DNA from: Paulinella micropora
Taxonomy: Eukaryota; Cercozoa; Imbricatea; Euglyphida
Direction of reading: 5' to 3'
Length of the DNA: 64,000 nt
Assembly: GCA_009731375.1 (NCBI GenBank)
Contig: BJOX01000049.1
Location: forward strand, 572,934-636,933
Part shown: positions 40,461-61,594 of the stretch, in pieces
How the letters are laid out: each line of letters starts with the position of its first letter
How positions within the stretch are numbered: position 1 is the first letter of the stretch
Notes under the pieces: model-generated
What the model was told of the DNA's origin: nothing
Seen by the model: the letters and a program-made list of their open reading frames with translations, nothing else
Database searches by the model: none
Made by a program: the position numbers and the translations under genes

Positions 40461-41254
40461 GTGACATTTTTTTCTTTTATCACGCGTCGGACATTGAAAG
40501 CTGCATGTGGATTAATCTCATAGTGCCCATGTCAGATCATGTCTTATTAAAATGTTTTTATACCATTGTTGTTACTTGGCATTTTTATCGCAACATATGA
40601 GTGCGAGGGTCAATCGGCAAATGGATACGACACCGTATAAGGGGATCGCTTGTGAGTTTAGCGATGGTGTTCCTGGTACGACCCTGCTTCAAGTATCCAG
40701 GGTGATGTACTCAAAAAGTGTTCTCATAGTAGACATATTAAATTTTTTCTTTGGATATACTTAATATCGTCATACCAGCACGGTCCGTCTCTACTTGTGT
40801 CGGCATATCGCATGGTCGGGCTCACTCACCCCGGCTTTGGATATAGTTATTAGGTCTGGCCCCCTAGTACTATATTAAGGTAACCGATTGAATACAAGGG
40901 TATGTTATTAAAAGACAATGTATTTACTGATCGGAAGTGTTTTTGGAGAAGGAGAAAAATTATAACGCTGCTTTTATTGCAATAGTAATACTATTTGTTC
41001 TTGACATACTGCCTCAGAATTAAGTTACGGGGGGGACAACAAGTGTGGAAGGAGGAGTTTTTATTTACAAAAACGAGGCTGGAGATTTATAGTTGACTCG
41101 TGTCTGGCGTATGCGTTTTATATATCCACTGCACCGTCTATCCGTGGGTTAATGCACTTAGTTGCGACACCCCGTAGCGTTTGTGCAGAAAAGAAATCAG
41201 CAATTATATGACGAAAATATTGTTTATTTCCGTCATAAAAACGGGAAGGGGTAC
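40461..41254 (+). other. 3' untranslated part of the gypsy element with polypurine tract
   Basis: About 790 bp with no supported ORF. The segment from ~40985 matches the truncated copy at 1-247. gggaagggg (41243-41251) just before the 3' LTR is the polypurine tract. No env-like gene is present. Confidence 0.75.
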
Positions 41255-41471
41255 TGTAGGCATCACCCCCCGGATAGCCGGTAAAAAGTTTTTTCCCATT
41301 ATTTTCAATATCGTTTGGCCGGATTTGACCTAATGCCATTTTAACCTTGGTCTGTTGCCGTTTTCTTTTCGGCTTCACTGAGCTAATATAACGAGACATC
41401 ATTCTCTTTTGGGGATTTGTGTCTGGTTGTATTACCGACTTTTTATTGAGCTATCTTCGGGGATTGTAACA
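41255..41471 (+). repeat. 3' LTR
   Basis: 217 bp; lacks the 29-bp segment taccctttttctggtgtcag plus gtgcaccta-type sequence found in the 5' LTR. Ends TGTAACA, followed by ATTC. Confidence 0.92.
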
Positions 41472-41475
41472 ATTC

Positions 41476-41613
41476 AACACCAACAAGTACATACGATCAT
41501 AGCGAACTATTAATAATTATTGATAGTTTTGAAGTTCTAACTCAATTCAAGTCCGTGACCGGGCCCGGGGCGTTTCGGCATTACTTAAGAGATATAAAGA
41601 AAGAAAGTCTCAG

Positions 41614-41649
<36 letters not shown>

Positions 41650-42000
41650 TGGAGAGAAAGAGAGAGAAAGAGAGAAGCATTGAAGAAAGAACATTGAAGA
41701 GAGATCAGAAAGCACACAGTCACACTAATAATGTAAAACATAATTTAATAACTATTTCTTTAAGGTCTTAACATGTAATTGAAATTTATATAGTTCGCTC
41801 CCAAAAATAGAAGCTGCGCCACGGAAGAAAGTTTTATCGATCGTCAGTGTGTCTGTTTGTGATTTCAAAAAGGCTGAATTTTTCATTTGTGAGCGTTTTT
41901 TCTTCTGGTTCTAAATACTTGGGAAATATTTCGCGATCTTCATGAAGCAGCTTGAATTCCTACGTTATATTTCATTCTGAGTAGAAAACAAGCAAGAGAA
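41476..42000. other. Unique sequence with a short GA repeat
   Basis: (GA)n at ~41617-41650; otherwise no coding signal seen. Possible downstream exon or 3' end of the minus-strand gene. Confidence 0.4.
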
Positions 42001-42008
42001 GAAATACC

Positions 42009-42942
42009 TCTTAGATGCAAAGCAGTTCGTCCATCAACTCGATAATTTTCATGATCAGTTTCAAGGTCAAAAAAGTTCGGACGAATTTCCTCGTCATTAT
42101 CGGTACAATCTAATTCAGATTCCTCCTTGTCACTTTGTTGAAAGTTGTTCTGTGAAAAAGGAAGAAAAAGGGAAGGAAGAACGAGAAAGATCGAGAAAGA
42201 AAGATGAAAAGAAAGAAAGAGAAACAGAGGGGAGAGAGAGAGAGAGGTAACATAGGTAGATTGAGGTATACATAGAGAGAATTTGAAAGGTGAAAGAAAA
42301 AAGAAGGAAAGAGGGAAAAAGAAACGAAAAAGAAATAAAAAGAAAGAAAAAGAAATTGCAAAAAAAAGAAGAAAATACCAAAAGAAGAGAAAGAAAGAGA
42401 AAGAAAGAAAGGAAGAAAGAGAAAGAAAGAAAGAAAGAGAAAGAAAGAAAGAGAAAGAAAGAAAGAAAGAAGAAAGAGAAAGAAGATTGAATGAAAGAAA
42501 AAAGAGAAAGAAAGATTGAATGGAAGAAAAAGAGGAAAAAAAGAAAGAGAAAAAGAGAGAAAAGAAGAAAAAGAAGAAAGAAGAAGGAGAAAAAGAAAGG
42601 AGAAATAAGAAAGAAGAAGAAGAAGAAGAAGAAGAAGAAGAAGAAGAAACTACAAGAGAAAAACAAGATTGACATCATTAGTGAGACCAACACTGATTGG
42701 TACATACCAGTTGCTGATGATCTTCGATGTCGCGGCAGTGCTGCCGAATGTTCTTCAGAGTTTGGATGTTCTTCAGAATTTCTATTTGAATAAAAAAAAT
42801 GAAGGAAAACATATCAAAATTTTTGGCATACCCATCATGAAATGGCGAAGGAATTATTATTTCCTCTGGTAATTCGGGCGCAGTCAAGTTCAAATAAATC
42901 CCAACACTTCCGTCTTTCCGACGCCTTCGTCTTTTTCGAGGC
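42009..42942 (-). CDS. Split host gene with basic (KRRRRRK) segment, partial
   Basis: Three exon candidates with canonical splice sites on the minus strand. 42832-42942 (acceptor ctataaatag, donor GTATGCC) reads [18 protein letters not shown] and [13 protein letters not shown]. 42708-42781 has acceptor attcaaatag and donor GTATGTACC. 42009-42151 (acceptor tttttcacag, donor GTATTTC) reads [20 protein letters not shown] and [11 protein letters not shown]. The basic run is a likely nuclear signal and DGRTALHL is ankyrin-like. Reading phases between exons 2 and 3 do not match as drawn, so an exon or alternative donor is missing. The introns are GATA or AAAG repeats. Confidence 0.45.
42160..42655. 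repeat. AAAG/GAAG purine repeat
   Basis: About 500 bp of A/G with AAAGAAAG and AAGAAG units, inside the intron between 42151 and 42708. ORFs on either strand are compositional. Confidence 0.85.
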
Positions 42943-42959
42943 CTATTTATAGTACAATA

Positions 42960-42960
42960 T

Positions 42961-43002
<42 letters not shown>

Positions 43003-43079
43003 AAGACAGATAGATAGATAGATAGATAGATAGACAGACAGACATATAGACAGACAGACAGACAGACAGATAGACAGAC

Positions 43080-43129
<50 letters not shown>

Positions 43130-43542
43130 GTATATATAGATGGATGAATATATAGATACATGGATCGAGGGAGTTCAAGGAGGAGGAGGGAGGAGGGGGA
43201 GGAGGAGGAGGAGGAGGAGGAGGANNNNNNNNNNATGACCAGGAGGAGGAGGAGGACGACGACGACGAGGAGGACGAGGAGGAGGAGGAGGGCGAGGAGG
43301 AGGAGGGGGAGGCCAGGAGGAGGACGAGGACGATAAGTTGGAGGAGGAGGAGGAGAAGGACGAGCAGGATGAGGAGGAGGACGAAGAGGAGGAGGAGGAC
43401 GACGAAGAGGAGGAGGAGGGAGTGAGGTGGGAAGGAGGGGAGGTGGAGGAGGAGGAGGAGGACACTACTCTGTCTCTCTCTGTCTCTCTGTCTCTCTCTG
43501 TCTCTCTGTCTCTCTGTCTCTCAGTCTATCTGTCTCTCTCTG

Positions 43543-43597
<55 letters not shown>

Positions 43598-43765
43598 CAC
43601 TGACTCGCTCACTCGTTCGCCTACTCGCTCACTCAATTGCTCGCTGCCTGATTCATCTACTCACTCACTCACTCACTCGCTCGCTCGCTCGCTCACTCAC
43701 TCGCTCACTCGCTCACTCGCTCACTTGCTCACTCGCTCACTTGCTCACAAACAATCCCAACAAGC
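42960..43765. repeat. Compound microsatellite: GATA, GGA, TC and ACTC/GCTC arrays with a 10-bp N gap
   Basis: (GATA)n 42960-43130, (GGA)n with GAC variants 43175-43465 including N at 43225-43234, (TCTC)n 43471-43593, then ctcactcgctcac repeats to ~43745. Confidence 0.9.
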
Positions 43766-44077
43766 GACAACAACAACAACAACAGCAGCAGCAGAAGCAG
43801 CAGCAGCAACAACAACAACAACAACAACAGCAACAACAACAACGACGACGACGACGACCACCACCACCACCATCACGTCGCGACGACGACGACGACGACG
43901 ACAACAATGACAACAACAACAACAACAACAAGCAAGTGAAGGCCGTAGCCACACACCATCTTGCGCTTATAATTACTTTGTTTAAATCTTAGCTAGATAG
44001 TATTATTATTAAATTGAACAAGGACAACAACAACAACAACAACGACGACGACAACAACAACAACAAAAACAACAACG

Positions 44078-44114
<37 letters not shown>

Positions 44115-44139
44115 ACAACAAACAACAAACACAAACAAC

Positions 44140-44207
<68 letters not shown>

Positions 44208-44209
44208 GT

Positions 44210-44305
<96 letters not shown>

Positions 44306-44307
44306 TC
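43766..44307. repeat. (CAA)n arrays
   Basis: Two CAA-rich tracts (43766-43935 with CAG/CGA variants, and 44023-44307 almost pure CAA) separated by ~85 bp of unique sequence. Confidence 0.92.
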
Positions 44308-45073
44308 AGCAGCAATATAGTCCAACTCCACCCATTGCGCGTATCGCCGTATGCACAATGCTTTTGACAGTGGGCGGGCGCAATTGTACATGCGGGAACG
44401 GGATGTGTTCACGTCTTTATTTTTGTATCGGCCTGTGAGGTCGCCGATAACCGCCAAAGTCCCGCTGATATCGGTAAATGATATACTTATTCCACCAAAA
44501 AAAAGTAAACACGCCGATAACCGCCAAAGTCCCGCTGATATCGGTAAATGGTATCCCAAAAAAAAAAAAATCAAAGTAAACAGGGTTGTTACCCAAAAAC
44601 GCAATAAGTTCTGCAATAAAATAAGGGTTTGCCAAAATAATAAAGGAAATTACATGTTGAGTGATCAGAAAAAATTTTACGTTGGTTTGCACTGCACAGA
44701 CTACCATAAATTACGTAATCGGCCTGTCAGTCAAAAAGAAAGAAAGAAAGAAATGAAAACAGTTGATTGATCAGAATTTTTTTTTTACGTTGATATGCAC
44801 TAAAGAAAGAAATGAAAACAGTTGATTGATCAGAATTTTTTTTTTACGTTGATATGCACTGCATAGACGACCATCTCCTCAGATTTATGTTATGTAGTCC
44901 GCAGAAGGTCCTGAAGTCTTCCTGACTGGATTCAGGCATATGAACAGCAGAAATATAGCAATAGGATTGTATTATCAGGATAAAGAAAGTCTTTTTGCAG
45001 TAGTCGTAGTTACAGCCGCAGTCGCAGTCGGAGTCGTCGAGTCGTAAACTCTGTTGTAGTGCAGGTAGCGCCC
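44308..45073. other. Non-coding sequence with short local duplications
   Basis: acgccgataaccgccaaagt and tcccgctgatatcggtaaat occur twice (~44440 and ~44511), and cagttgattgatcagaattt occurs twice (~44759 and ~44819). No gene supported; may include the promoter and 5' leader of the ankyrin gene. Confidence 0.5.
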
Positions 45074-49814
<4,741 letters not shown>

Positions 49815-49999
49815 GGTATGTATTATGTATGTATGTATGTATGTATGCATGCATGTATGCATGCATGTATGTATGTATGTATGTATGTATGTGTGTATGT
49901 ATGTATGTATGTATGTATGTATACACGCATGTAGGCGTTTTTCTCTTGGATGGGAGGCAAAGCCATTTCATACCCATGAGTTGACAACTGTGCATCTAT

Positions 50000-50510
50000 T
50001 CTCAGTGACGCAAACCCAGTCCATGCACGCCAGTCGACAATTATGCAGCCAATGTCAGTGAGCAGCCATGTTCGTGTACACTAGTTGACAATATTGCGAC
50101 TAGTCTGTGACGCAATACCAGTCCATGCACACTGCTTGGCATGGTGCAGCTAGTCTCAGTGAGGCAAGCCCAGTCGATGCCCACCAGTTGACAATTGTGC
50201 AGGGAGATCAGTGAGGCAAACCCAGTCCATGTACACTACTTGACAGTTGTGCAGCTAGTCTCAGGCAAACCCACTGCATGTACACTAGCAGTTGTGCATC
50301 TAGTCTGAGGCAAACCCAGTTCATGTACACTAGTTGACAATTGTGCAGCTAGTCGCAGTGAGGCAAACCCAGTCCATGCCCGTGGTTTGACAATTGTGCG
50401 AAAACTGTGCGACTAGTCTGGGTCAAACCACAGCAGTGAGGCAAATCCAGTCCGCGCACCATAGTTGACAAATTGTGCACCTAGTCTCAGTGAGGCAAAC
50501 CAAAATCGTT
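50000..50510. repeat. Degenerate minisatellite, ~50-70-bp unit
   Basis: About nine imperfect copies of a unit containing gaggcaaacccagtccatg and ttgacaattgtgcagctagt. Confidence 0.75.
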
Positions 50511-50675
50511 GTCTGGATTCACTGCTGTGCAAGTAGTCTATATGTCAGCGTGACTCACGTGGTGACCTGATCACTTCGTCATAGTATCATTCTGAAGACT
50601 GGACAGATCATTCTTCACTCTCTTCGTATCCCCAGCATTATTTATTTCTTTGTTCATGGATTTTCATGATTTTTT

Positions 50676-50712
50676 ATGAATTGTTGTTGTTGTTGTTGAT
50701 GATGTTTTTGTT

Positions 50713-50775
<63 letters not shown>

Positions 50776-50784
50776 ATAATAATA

Positions 50785-50822
<38 letters not shown>
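50676..50822. repeat. (GTT)n/(TAG)n/(TAA)n array
   Basis: Trinucleotide tract directly abutting the first copy of the 302-bp direct repeat. Confidence 0.9.
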
Positions 50823-50825
<3 letters not shown>

Positions 50826-51617
50826 ATATCTGAGGCGTACTGATGCAGCTAATGGCATATCCTCAACGGACATAAGCCTCCAATACCCTTGTTCGAGGTC
50901 CTCCACCCCCCCGTGTCAGTCTCTCGCCTGATGATCGGGGCCACCGATGGAGCTCCTGAGGGCAAGACTGCACTAAGCCGAGGTTATTCCGCAGTCCCAG
51001 CAACCTCTTGCAAGACGTCACCGAATGTGCAAGTGCATACACCAAGCGCGGTTGCTAGAGCTGCCTCGAAACCCCACCCATAACAATCTGGTGTCTGCTG
51101 GGTCCTGGGCTATCAACCAGCATATGCGGAGTTTAAGATCTTTTACGCGCGCAACGACCCTCCTCCCCAGCATCTACCACCAAAGGGTTATGAGTTGGCG
51201 TCACAGTTTAACGCCTTGAGGCCATTGGGCTGGAACTCTGTTTAGCAAGTGTGACTAGGTTTTTTCATCGGGATTTCCCTCAAATATGTCACAGTCAACA
51301 CTCCAAGGCAGATTTACTATATCTGAGGCGTACTGATGCAGCTAATGGCATATCCTCAACGGACATAAGCCTCCAATACCCTTGTTCGAGGTCCTCCACC
51401 CCCCCGTGTCAGTCTCTCGCCTGATGATCGGGGCCACCGATGGAGCTCCTGAGGGCAAGACTGCACTAAGCCGAGGTTATTCCGCAGTCCCAGCAACCTC
51501 TTGCAAGACGTCACCGAATGTGCAAGTGCATACACCAAGCGCGGTTGCTAGAGCTGCCTCGAAACCCCACCCATAACAATCTGGTGTCTGCTGGGTCCTG
51601 GGCTATCAACCAGCATA
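50823..51617. repeat. Two identical 302-bp direct repeats around a 191-bp core
   Basis: 50823-51124 and 51316-51617 appear identical base for base (actatatctgaggcgtactg to ggctatcaaccagcata). The left copy is preceded by (TAA)n and the right copy is followed by (AAT)n, so the trinucleotide runs flank the pair on the outside. Either a recent tandem duplication or a small element with terminal direct repeats (TRIM-like). No coding capacity beyond short ORFs. Confidence 0.85.
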
Positions 51618-51663
<46 letters not shown>

Positions 51664-51665
<2 letters not shown>

Positions 51666-51953
51666 GCTAAAAAACAGGGATTAGGTTTATCTGGTTGGTG
51701 TTTTCTGACACTGCTATTAAATGATGAAAGTACTACCAGCATTGATACTACTAAGGTGCTTTGATTGACTAGTCACTAAGTGATTCAAGTGTGATTCGTT
51801 GATTGCAGTGTGCAAAGTCCTTCAACTCACTTCAGCTCGCACGTCCAAGTCTAGGTGACTAGTCTTTCCTCTTGCCGAATAGCCATGCTTTCAACAGTTC
51901 TAAGTGATTCAGTACACTGTTTTCTCGAGAAGCTGCAAGAAAGGATCAGAGAG

Positions 51954-52011
<58 letters not shown>

Positions 52012-53040
52012 CTGAGGCAAGGGTCAGAGACTCAGACTGAATGCCTCAAGCTATTCTTCCAATTTCCTTTACACTTTACTGTAGCTGGTCCACACAGTCT
52101 ATGCCCACCCAAGCACCTATCCTATATTATGCAGTGCTGAGCAATTCGAAACCAACCCACCTACATGGCGTTCCACAAGTTTTCCCAGCGCCTTACCTTT
52201 TCCCGTGAACTTGAGATAGAAAAATGTCAGCCATAACCCTGATATCTTTACTCTTGGCCGGAACTACAACTTTTACCAAATCTTCCCCAACTAGCTCCAG
52301 TCTCTCAGTGTGAACACCGCATTTTCGCTATGAAGGGAGGACGGTGGGTAGTGCACAGCACGTGGCGCTTAAAATACCACTCAGTGCCTGGCTACACGTC
52401 ATAAATCACAGAGACAAATGTCGTCCTGGCCAACCCTTTGCGAAACCAAGCATGGTCAGTCACCGGCAAGTTTCTATTAAAAGAGTAGCTGACGGTGATT
52501 GCGTAAAAAAATACAATACTAGTATATTATACGTTCTAGACTCCGGCTTTACTAGTTACCGTCACTGGCATGTCGTGAAGAACTGAAATGGTCACGACTC
52601 TGAGTTTCTTCAATGATAGTATTAATAGCAGTGAAGTCACGTTTCAACAGCTTGGTCGAAAGCCTCTAACTTCAAGCCGTCGACAGTTACCGTAGGAATG
52701 AATCGCACACTGGCGAAGAGCAAGGTGACTGGAAGCAAAGTCTCCCGAGTCACCGAGTAACTGTGTGGAGTTGAAGAGAAACAAACTGTGTCATAACAAC
52801 TGAGCTGAGCAGTTACAGTGGGGATCTCATTCAAACCAAGACTGAATTTTGACTTCCTTGAAACCACTTGACAAAAAATTTCATACTGTATCAATGCGAT
52901 AAATATCATAAATATTAATATTGGTCAGGGAAAAGGAGCGAAGTTGGATCAGTGTTTTGCATATTGACCCGGCCGCTTGAAGCTCCTAAGTTGTAACACT
53001 TGAAGCTGTCATGGGAAATCTGGAAATCTATTAGTGCGCG
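51664..53040. other. Mostly unique sequence, no supported gene
   Basis: A (GA)n run lies at ~51956-52012. Short ORFs on both strands have no recognisable domain. Confidence 0.4.
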
Positions 53041-53056
53041 GCCACTGGCAGGCGAA

Positions 53057-53120
53057 AGAAGAAGAAGAAGAAGAAGAAGAAGAAGAAGAAGAAGAAGAAG
53101 AAGAAGAAGAAGAAGAAGAT
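53057..53120. repeat. (GAA)n microsatellite
   Basis: About 60 bp of pure GAA. Confidence 0.95.
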
Positions 53121-53189
53121 TCTTTACATGAAGTGTAGGAACTTGAAGACAAGGACGATGAAGACAGCAATGCCCAGACACGCATAGAC

Positions 53190-53665
53190 CTGTATGTATG
53201 CATGTATGTATGCATGTATGTATGCCACGGTATGTATGTATGTATGTATGTATGTATATTTGTTTGTTTGTTTGTTTGTTTGTTGACCACATGCTAGAAG
53301 GCTCTTGCGCTGTCCGCAGCCGGTATGTATCTATGTATCTATGCATGTATGCATTTATGTATGTATGTTTGTTTGTTTGTTTGTTTGTTTGTTTGTTTGT
53401 TTGTTTGTTGACCACGTGCCAGAAGGCTTTTGCGCTGTCCGCATGTATGTATGTTTGTTTGCATACATGCATGTATGTATGTATGCATGTATGTATGTAT
53501 GTATGTATGTATGCATGTATGCATGTACAGTATGTATGTATGTCTTTTGACCACGTGCCACAAGGCGCTTGCGCTGTCCGCATGTATGTATGAATGTATG
53601 TATGTATGTATGTATGTATGTTGACCAAATGCCAGAAGGCTTTTGCGCTGACCGCACCAGGCATG

Positions 53666-53697
<32 letters not shown>

Positions 53698-53935
53698 TGT
53701 ATGTATGTTTGTTTGTTTGTATGTATGTACAGAATGTATGTATGTATATGTATGTATATGTATGCATATGTATGCATATGTATGTATATGTATGTATATG
53801 TATGTATATGTATGTATATGTATGTATATGTATGCATATGTATGATGTATATGTATGTATATGTATGTATATGTATGTATATCTGTGGACCACGTGCCAG
53901 AAGGCTGTTGCGCTGTCCGCACCCGGCATGCCCCC
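53190..53935 (-). repeat. Array of short exon-like cores in TATG/GTTT repeats
   Basis: A ~33-bp core (plus strand gaccacgtgccagaaggctt plus ttgcgctgtccgc) recurs five times near 53283, 53409, 53550, 53622 and 53888. On the minus strand it reads DSAKAFWHVV. The cores are separated only by tetranucleotide repeats. Confidence 0.7.
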
Positions 53936-53949
53936 AACGTTTATACCCT

Positions 53950-54001
<52 letters not shown>

Positions 54002-54006
54002 CAGAC

Positions 54007-54052
<46 letters not shown>

Positions 54053-54202
54053 GTAGATAGGTAGGTAGGTAGATAGGTAGGTAGATAGATAGATAGTAGG
54101 TAGGTAGGTAGGTAGATAGATAGACAGGTAGGTAGATAGATAGATAGATAGATAGGTAGGTAGGTAGGTAGGTGGGTAGGTAGGTAGGTAGGTAAGTAGA
54201 TG

Positions 54203-54244
<42 letters not shown>

Positions 54245-54283
54245 CGCTGTCTGCACCCGGCATACCCCCGACGTTTATATCTT

Positions 54284-54318
<35 letters not shown>

Positions 54319-54331
54319 GTAGATAGATAGG

Positions 54332-54404
<73 letters not shown>

Positions 54405-54438
54405 GCTCTCCGCACCCGGCATGCCCCAACGTTACCCT

Positions 54439-54503
<65 letters not shown>

Positions 54504-54677
54504 GGACAGGTAGGTAGGTAGGTAGACAAGTTAGTAGGTAGGTAGGTAGGTTGGTAGGTAGGTAGGTAGGTAGGTAGGTAGATAGATAGATAGATAGACA
54601 GATAGATAGATAGATAGAGATAGATAGATAGATAGATAGATAGAGATAGATAGATAGATAGAGATAGATAGAGATAG

Positions 54678-54751
<74 letters not shown>

Positions 54752-54819
54752 TGATAGATAGATAGAGATAGATAGAGATAGAGATAGATAGATAGATATA
54801 TATATATATGTATATATAT

Positions 54820-54866
<47 letters not shown>

Positions 54867-54870
54867 TATA
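53950..54870. repeat. (GATA)n/(GGTA)n arrays with repeated spacer
   Basis: Long GATA arrays broken at ~54244 and ~54402 by copies of a spacer, ctgtctgcacccggcatacc / ctctccgcacccggcatgcc, also present at ~53915. Confidence 0.9.
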
Positions 54871-54879
54871 GAAAGGGCA

Positions 54880-55999
<1,120 letters not shown>

Positions 56000-56005
<6 letters not shown>

Positions 56006-56011
56006 TTTATG

Positions 56012-56104
<93 letters not shown>

Positions 56105-56186
56105 GTCTATATACTAGCTAGCTAGCTAGCTAGCTAGCTAGCTATGCTAGCTATGCTACCTATGCTAGCTATGCTAGCTATCTATG

Positions 56187-56268
<82 letters not shown>
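56000..56268. repeat. (CTAT)n array with GCTA core
   Basis: CTAT on both sides of a gctagctagcta / tatgctagc tract (~56113-56180). Confidence 0.92.
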
Positions 56269-56270
<2 letters not shown>

Positions 56271-56736
56271 TTTGAAATGGGTGCCATCTGTCGACAGACA
56301 GAGAATTAGGGGATGGTGTGGGTGTGCTGGGCCCGTGGTGGGGTGCCTTATGTGTGCCTAGCCATACGCCTATAAGTCACATGCCGAAATAGCGACGGGA
56401 AGCACAATCCTGTTCCCTCAGGGTGCCCTTTCTCGCTTGTTGAGCCCGGAATAAAACCCACAGTGCTCTGTCGGTTTATACTAGACTGTCGAACAGTCTC
56501 GAAACTCCATCTGCTTACTGGGTCCTCTGTAATGGAGGTGGGAGCTCGTTCTGCAAGGGGCGCTTATGGAACGAGCCCTGGCCCCGCCTGGTACTAGGGA
56601 GCTTTGGTATCGCCTGTATCAGTCCCTTCCGTGCAAACATCACGGCTTAGCTGGGCATCGGGTTAATACTTTACCCACAGACTTCCTTGGTTGACGAAAT
56701 CAGAAGCTCCTTTTTTCTGACATTAGTCGATATCTC

Positions 56737-56737
<1 letters not shown>
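56269..56737 (+). repeat. Dispersed ~547-bp repeat, copy 4
   Basis: Same order as 47047-47515 (gaaatgggtgccatctgtcg to gtcgatatctcat) and again ending exactly where (CTAT)n begins; nearly identical to the 47-kb copy. Confidence 0.88.
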
Positions 56738-57739
<1,002 letters not shown>

Positions 57740-58203
57740 GCGCCTTGGGTTTTTCCCATCCCCAATCCAAATCCCTTTGCTTCAAGCTATCCTCCTGCGT
57801 AGCTCGTTGCTCTTTTGCGATTTATCGCTCCTGTGCAGTCAAAAATTGGACTAATCTTCCTCTAGTCCGTATTGGTGACTGCATTCCATCATAGCCGTCC
57901 AGTGTTGCATAGCCCGGGCTAGGTCCCTGCGGGGGTTTAGGCCTCATACAATGTCATCATTGTAGCTTGCGCAAGCTTACGGTGCTCAAAACACTTGGAC
58001 TAACGGCTTCCTTTTCTTTCTCTTCTTCCTTATCCTCCCACTCTCCATTCCTAGATTGCCTTTTTCTTCAACGTCCTTCCTCCTCTTCTTTTTCCAGAAC
58101 ACAGTCTACCCGTGATTCCCATCCCGGACACATGCACAGTACACAAATTATTGTTTGATGTGAAACTGCGTTCCTTTGCAAGGACTACATTCCTTTGCGA
58201 CAT
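57740..58203 (+). mobile_element. LINE 3' end, copy A (5'-truncated)
   Basis: Matches 60184-60652 base for base over most of its length (gcgccttgggtttttcccat to ttcctttgcgacatctcat), then (CTAT)n. Starts abruptly inside the former coding end. Confidence 0.75.
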
Positions 58204-58206
58204 CTC

Positions 58207-58302
<96 letters not shown>

Positions 58303-58336
58303 CTATATATCTATCCTATCTATCTATCTATCTATC

Positions 58337-58425
<89 letters not shown>

Positions 58426-58453
58426 CTATCTATCTATCCTATCTCTCTATCTC

Positions 58454-58509
<56 letters not shown>

Positions 58510-58530
58510 CCTATCTATCTATCTACCTAC

Positions 58531-58579
<49 letters not shown>

Positions 58580-58593
58580 CATCTATCTATCTT

Positions 58594-58651
<58 letters not shown>
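58204..58651. repeat. (CTAT)n array
   Basis: Follows LINE copy A directly. Confidence 0.95.
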
Positions 58652-59282
58652 CAAACCTTTCTCCTTTTTCTTCTTGGGCTGACAACCCTGGCTTACACAA
58701 AGAGGCTTGCTTTTCCTACGTTAAGCCGCAAGTTACAAAAACTACATGCGAAAACTTACCGACGCACCGCTATTCCCTCCAGAGTGGCCGCCGTCACCCT
58801 CCCAGTGCGTGCTCTGCACCGCCTGAACCCCTTGGAGAAGATTTTGCTCGTGTTCACCCTTACGAAGATCTTTCGGGCCTCCTCGAAAAGAAGAGTCCAA
58901 CAGCGCACGCCCATCCGGACTACAAGTCGCAACTCGGCATTATCAACCTGGATTCCACCCACTGTGTTGACGCCGAGACATACTCCCATTTTGTCCATCG
59001 GACAAGAAGTGCCCCGAAAGAACCAACCGAAAGAAGAAAACGCCTGGTATTGCCATCAACACCAAGCAAATGGAAAGGCATTGAAGAAGAACTCCAATCC
59101 GCACTCCCTCTCATCCTCCCCTCTCCATTCCTAGATTGCCTTTTTCTTCAACGTCCTACCTCCTCTTCTTTTTTACAGAACACAGTACCCGTGACTCCCA
59201 TCCCGGACACATACAGTACACAAATTACTATTTGATGTGAAACTGCGTTCCTTTGCAAGGACTACATTCCTTTGCGACATCT
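58652..59282 (+). mobile_element. LINE-related fragment, copy B
   Basis: 59112-59282 shares the 3' segment of copies A and C (ctccattcctagattgcctt to gacatctcat). The preceding 58652-59111 is different: an open frame reading [29 protein letters not shown] and [15 protein letters not shown]. It may be from another part of the same LINE brought next to the 3' end by deletion, or from a non-autonomous relative. Ends in (CTAT)n. Confidence 0.55.
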
Positions 59283-60652
<1,370 letters not shown>

Positions 60653-60768
60653 TATCTATCCATCTATCTATCTATCCATCTATCCTATCTATCCTATCTC
60701 GCTATCCACATACTTGTTGAGTCGTTCGTGCATCAGGCTGTTGGCCTCGTCCTTGATCACCAGACAAC

Positions 60769-60833
<65 letters not shown>

Positions 60834-60875
60834 TGTGTGTGTGTGTGTGTATGCTTGTGTGTAAGTGAGTGAGCG

Positions 60876-60918
<43 letters not shown>

Positions 60919-61020
60919 CACGGAGACCGCTCTCGCAGGTTGGAGAGCTCGTCGGCTGTGTGTGTATGCTTGTTTGTAAGTGAGTGAGAAATAAAGCAAG
61001 AAGCAAGCAAGCAAGCAAGC

Positions 61021-61072
<52 letters not shown>

Positions 61073-61324
61073 CACGGAGACCGTTCTCGCAGGTTGGAGA
61101 GCTCGTCGGCCTGCCGCGTGATGGTGTTGGACACCTCGTTGATACTGCCCTGCAACATGATAGATACTTAGATTGGTTGGTTGGTTGGTTGGTTGGTTCG
61201 TTAATTGGTTGATTATTTGACTGGTTGGTTGATTAGTTGATTGATTGGTTGACGGTGTTAGCTACCCCCGTTGATACTGCCCTGCAAAACATGATTAGAT
61301 AGATGGATAGATAGATAGATAGAC

Positions 61325-61366
<42 letters not shown>

Positions 61367-61427
61367 TTAGATAGATAGATAGATAGATAGATAGGTAGAT
61401 AGATAGATAGATAGATAGGTAGGTAGG

Positions 61428-61471
<44 letters not shown>

Positions 61472-61509
61472 AAAGGAGGAAGCCAGGGAAGGAGGGAGGG
61501 CGACTGGCC

Positions 61510-61594
<85 letters not shown>

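Larger units (their letters stand above)
31121..41471 (+). mobile_element. Complete Ty3/gypsy LTR retrotransposon (10.35 kb)
   Basis: LTRs at 31121-31366 and 41255-41471 start TGTAGG and end TGTAACA. The flanks carry the same 4 bases, ATTC (31117-31120 and 41472-41475), so this is a simple insertion. Between them: primer-binding candidate, gag, a same-frame pol with protease-like, RT, RNase H and integrase regions in gypsy order, a long 3' untranslated part, and a polypurine tract. The LTRs differ by a 29-bp deletion in the 3' copy and about six substitutions, so the insertion is not very recent. Confidence 0.93.
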
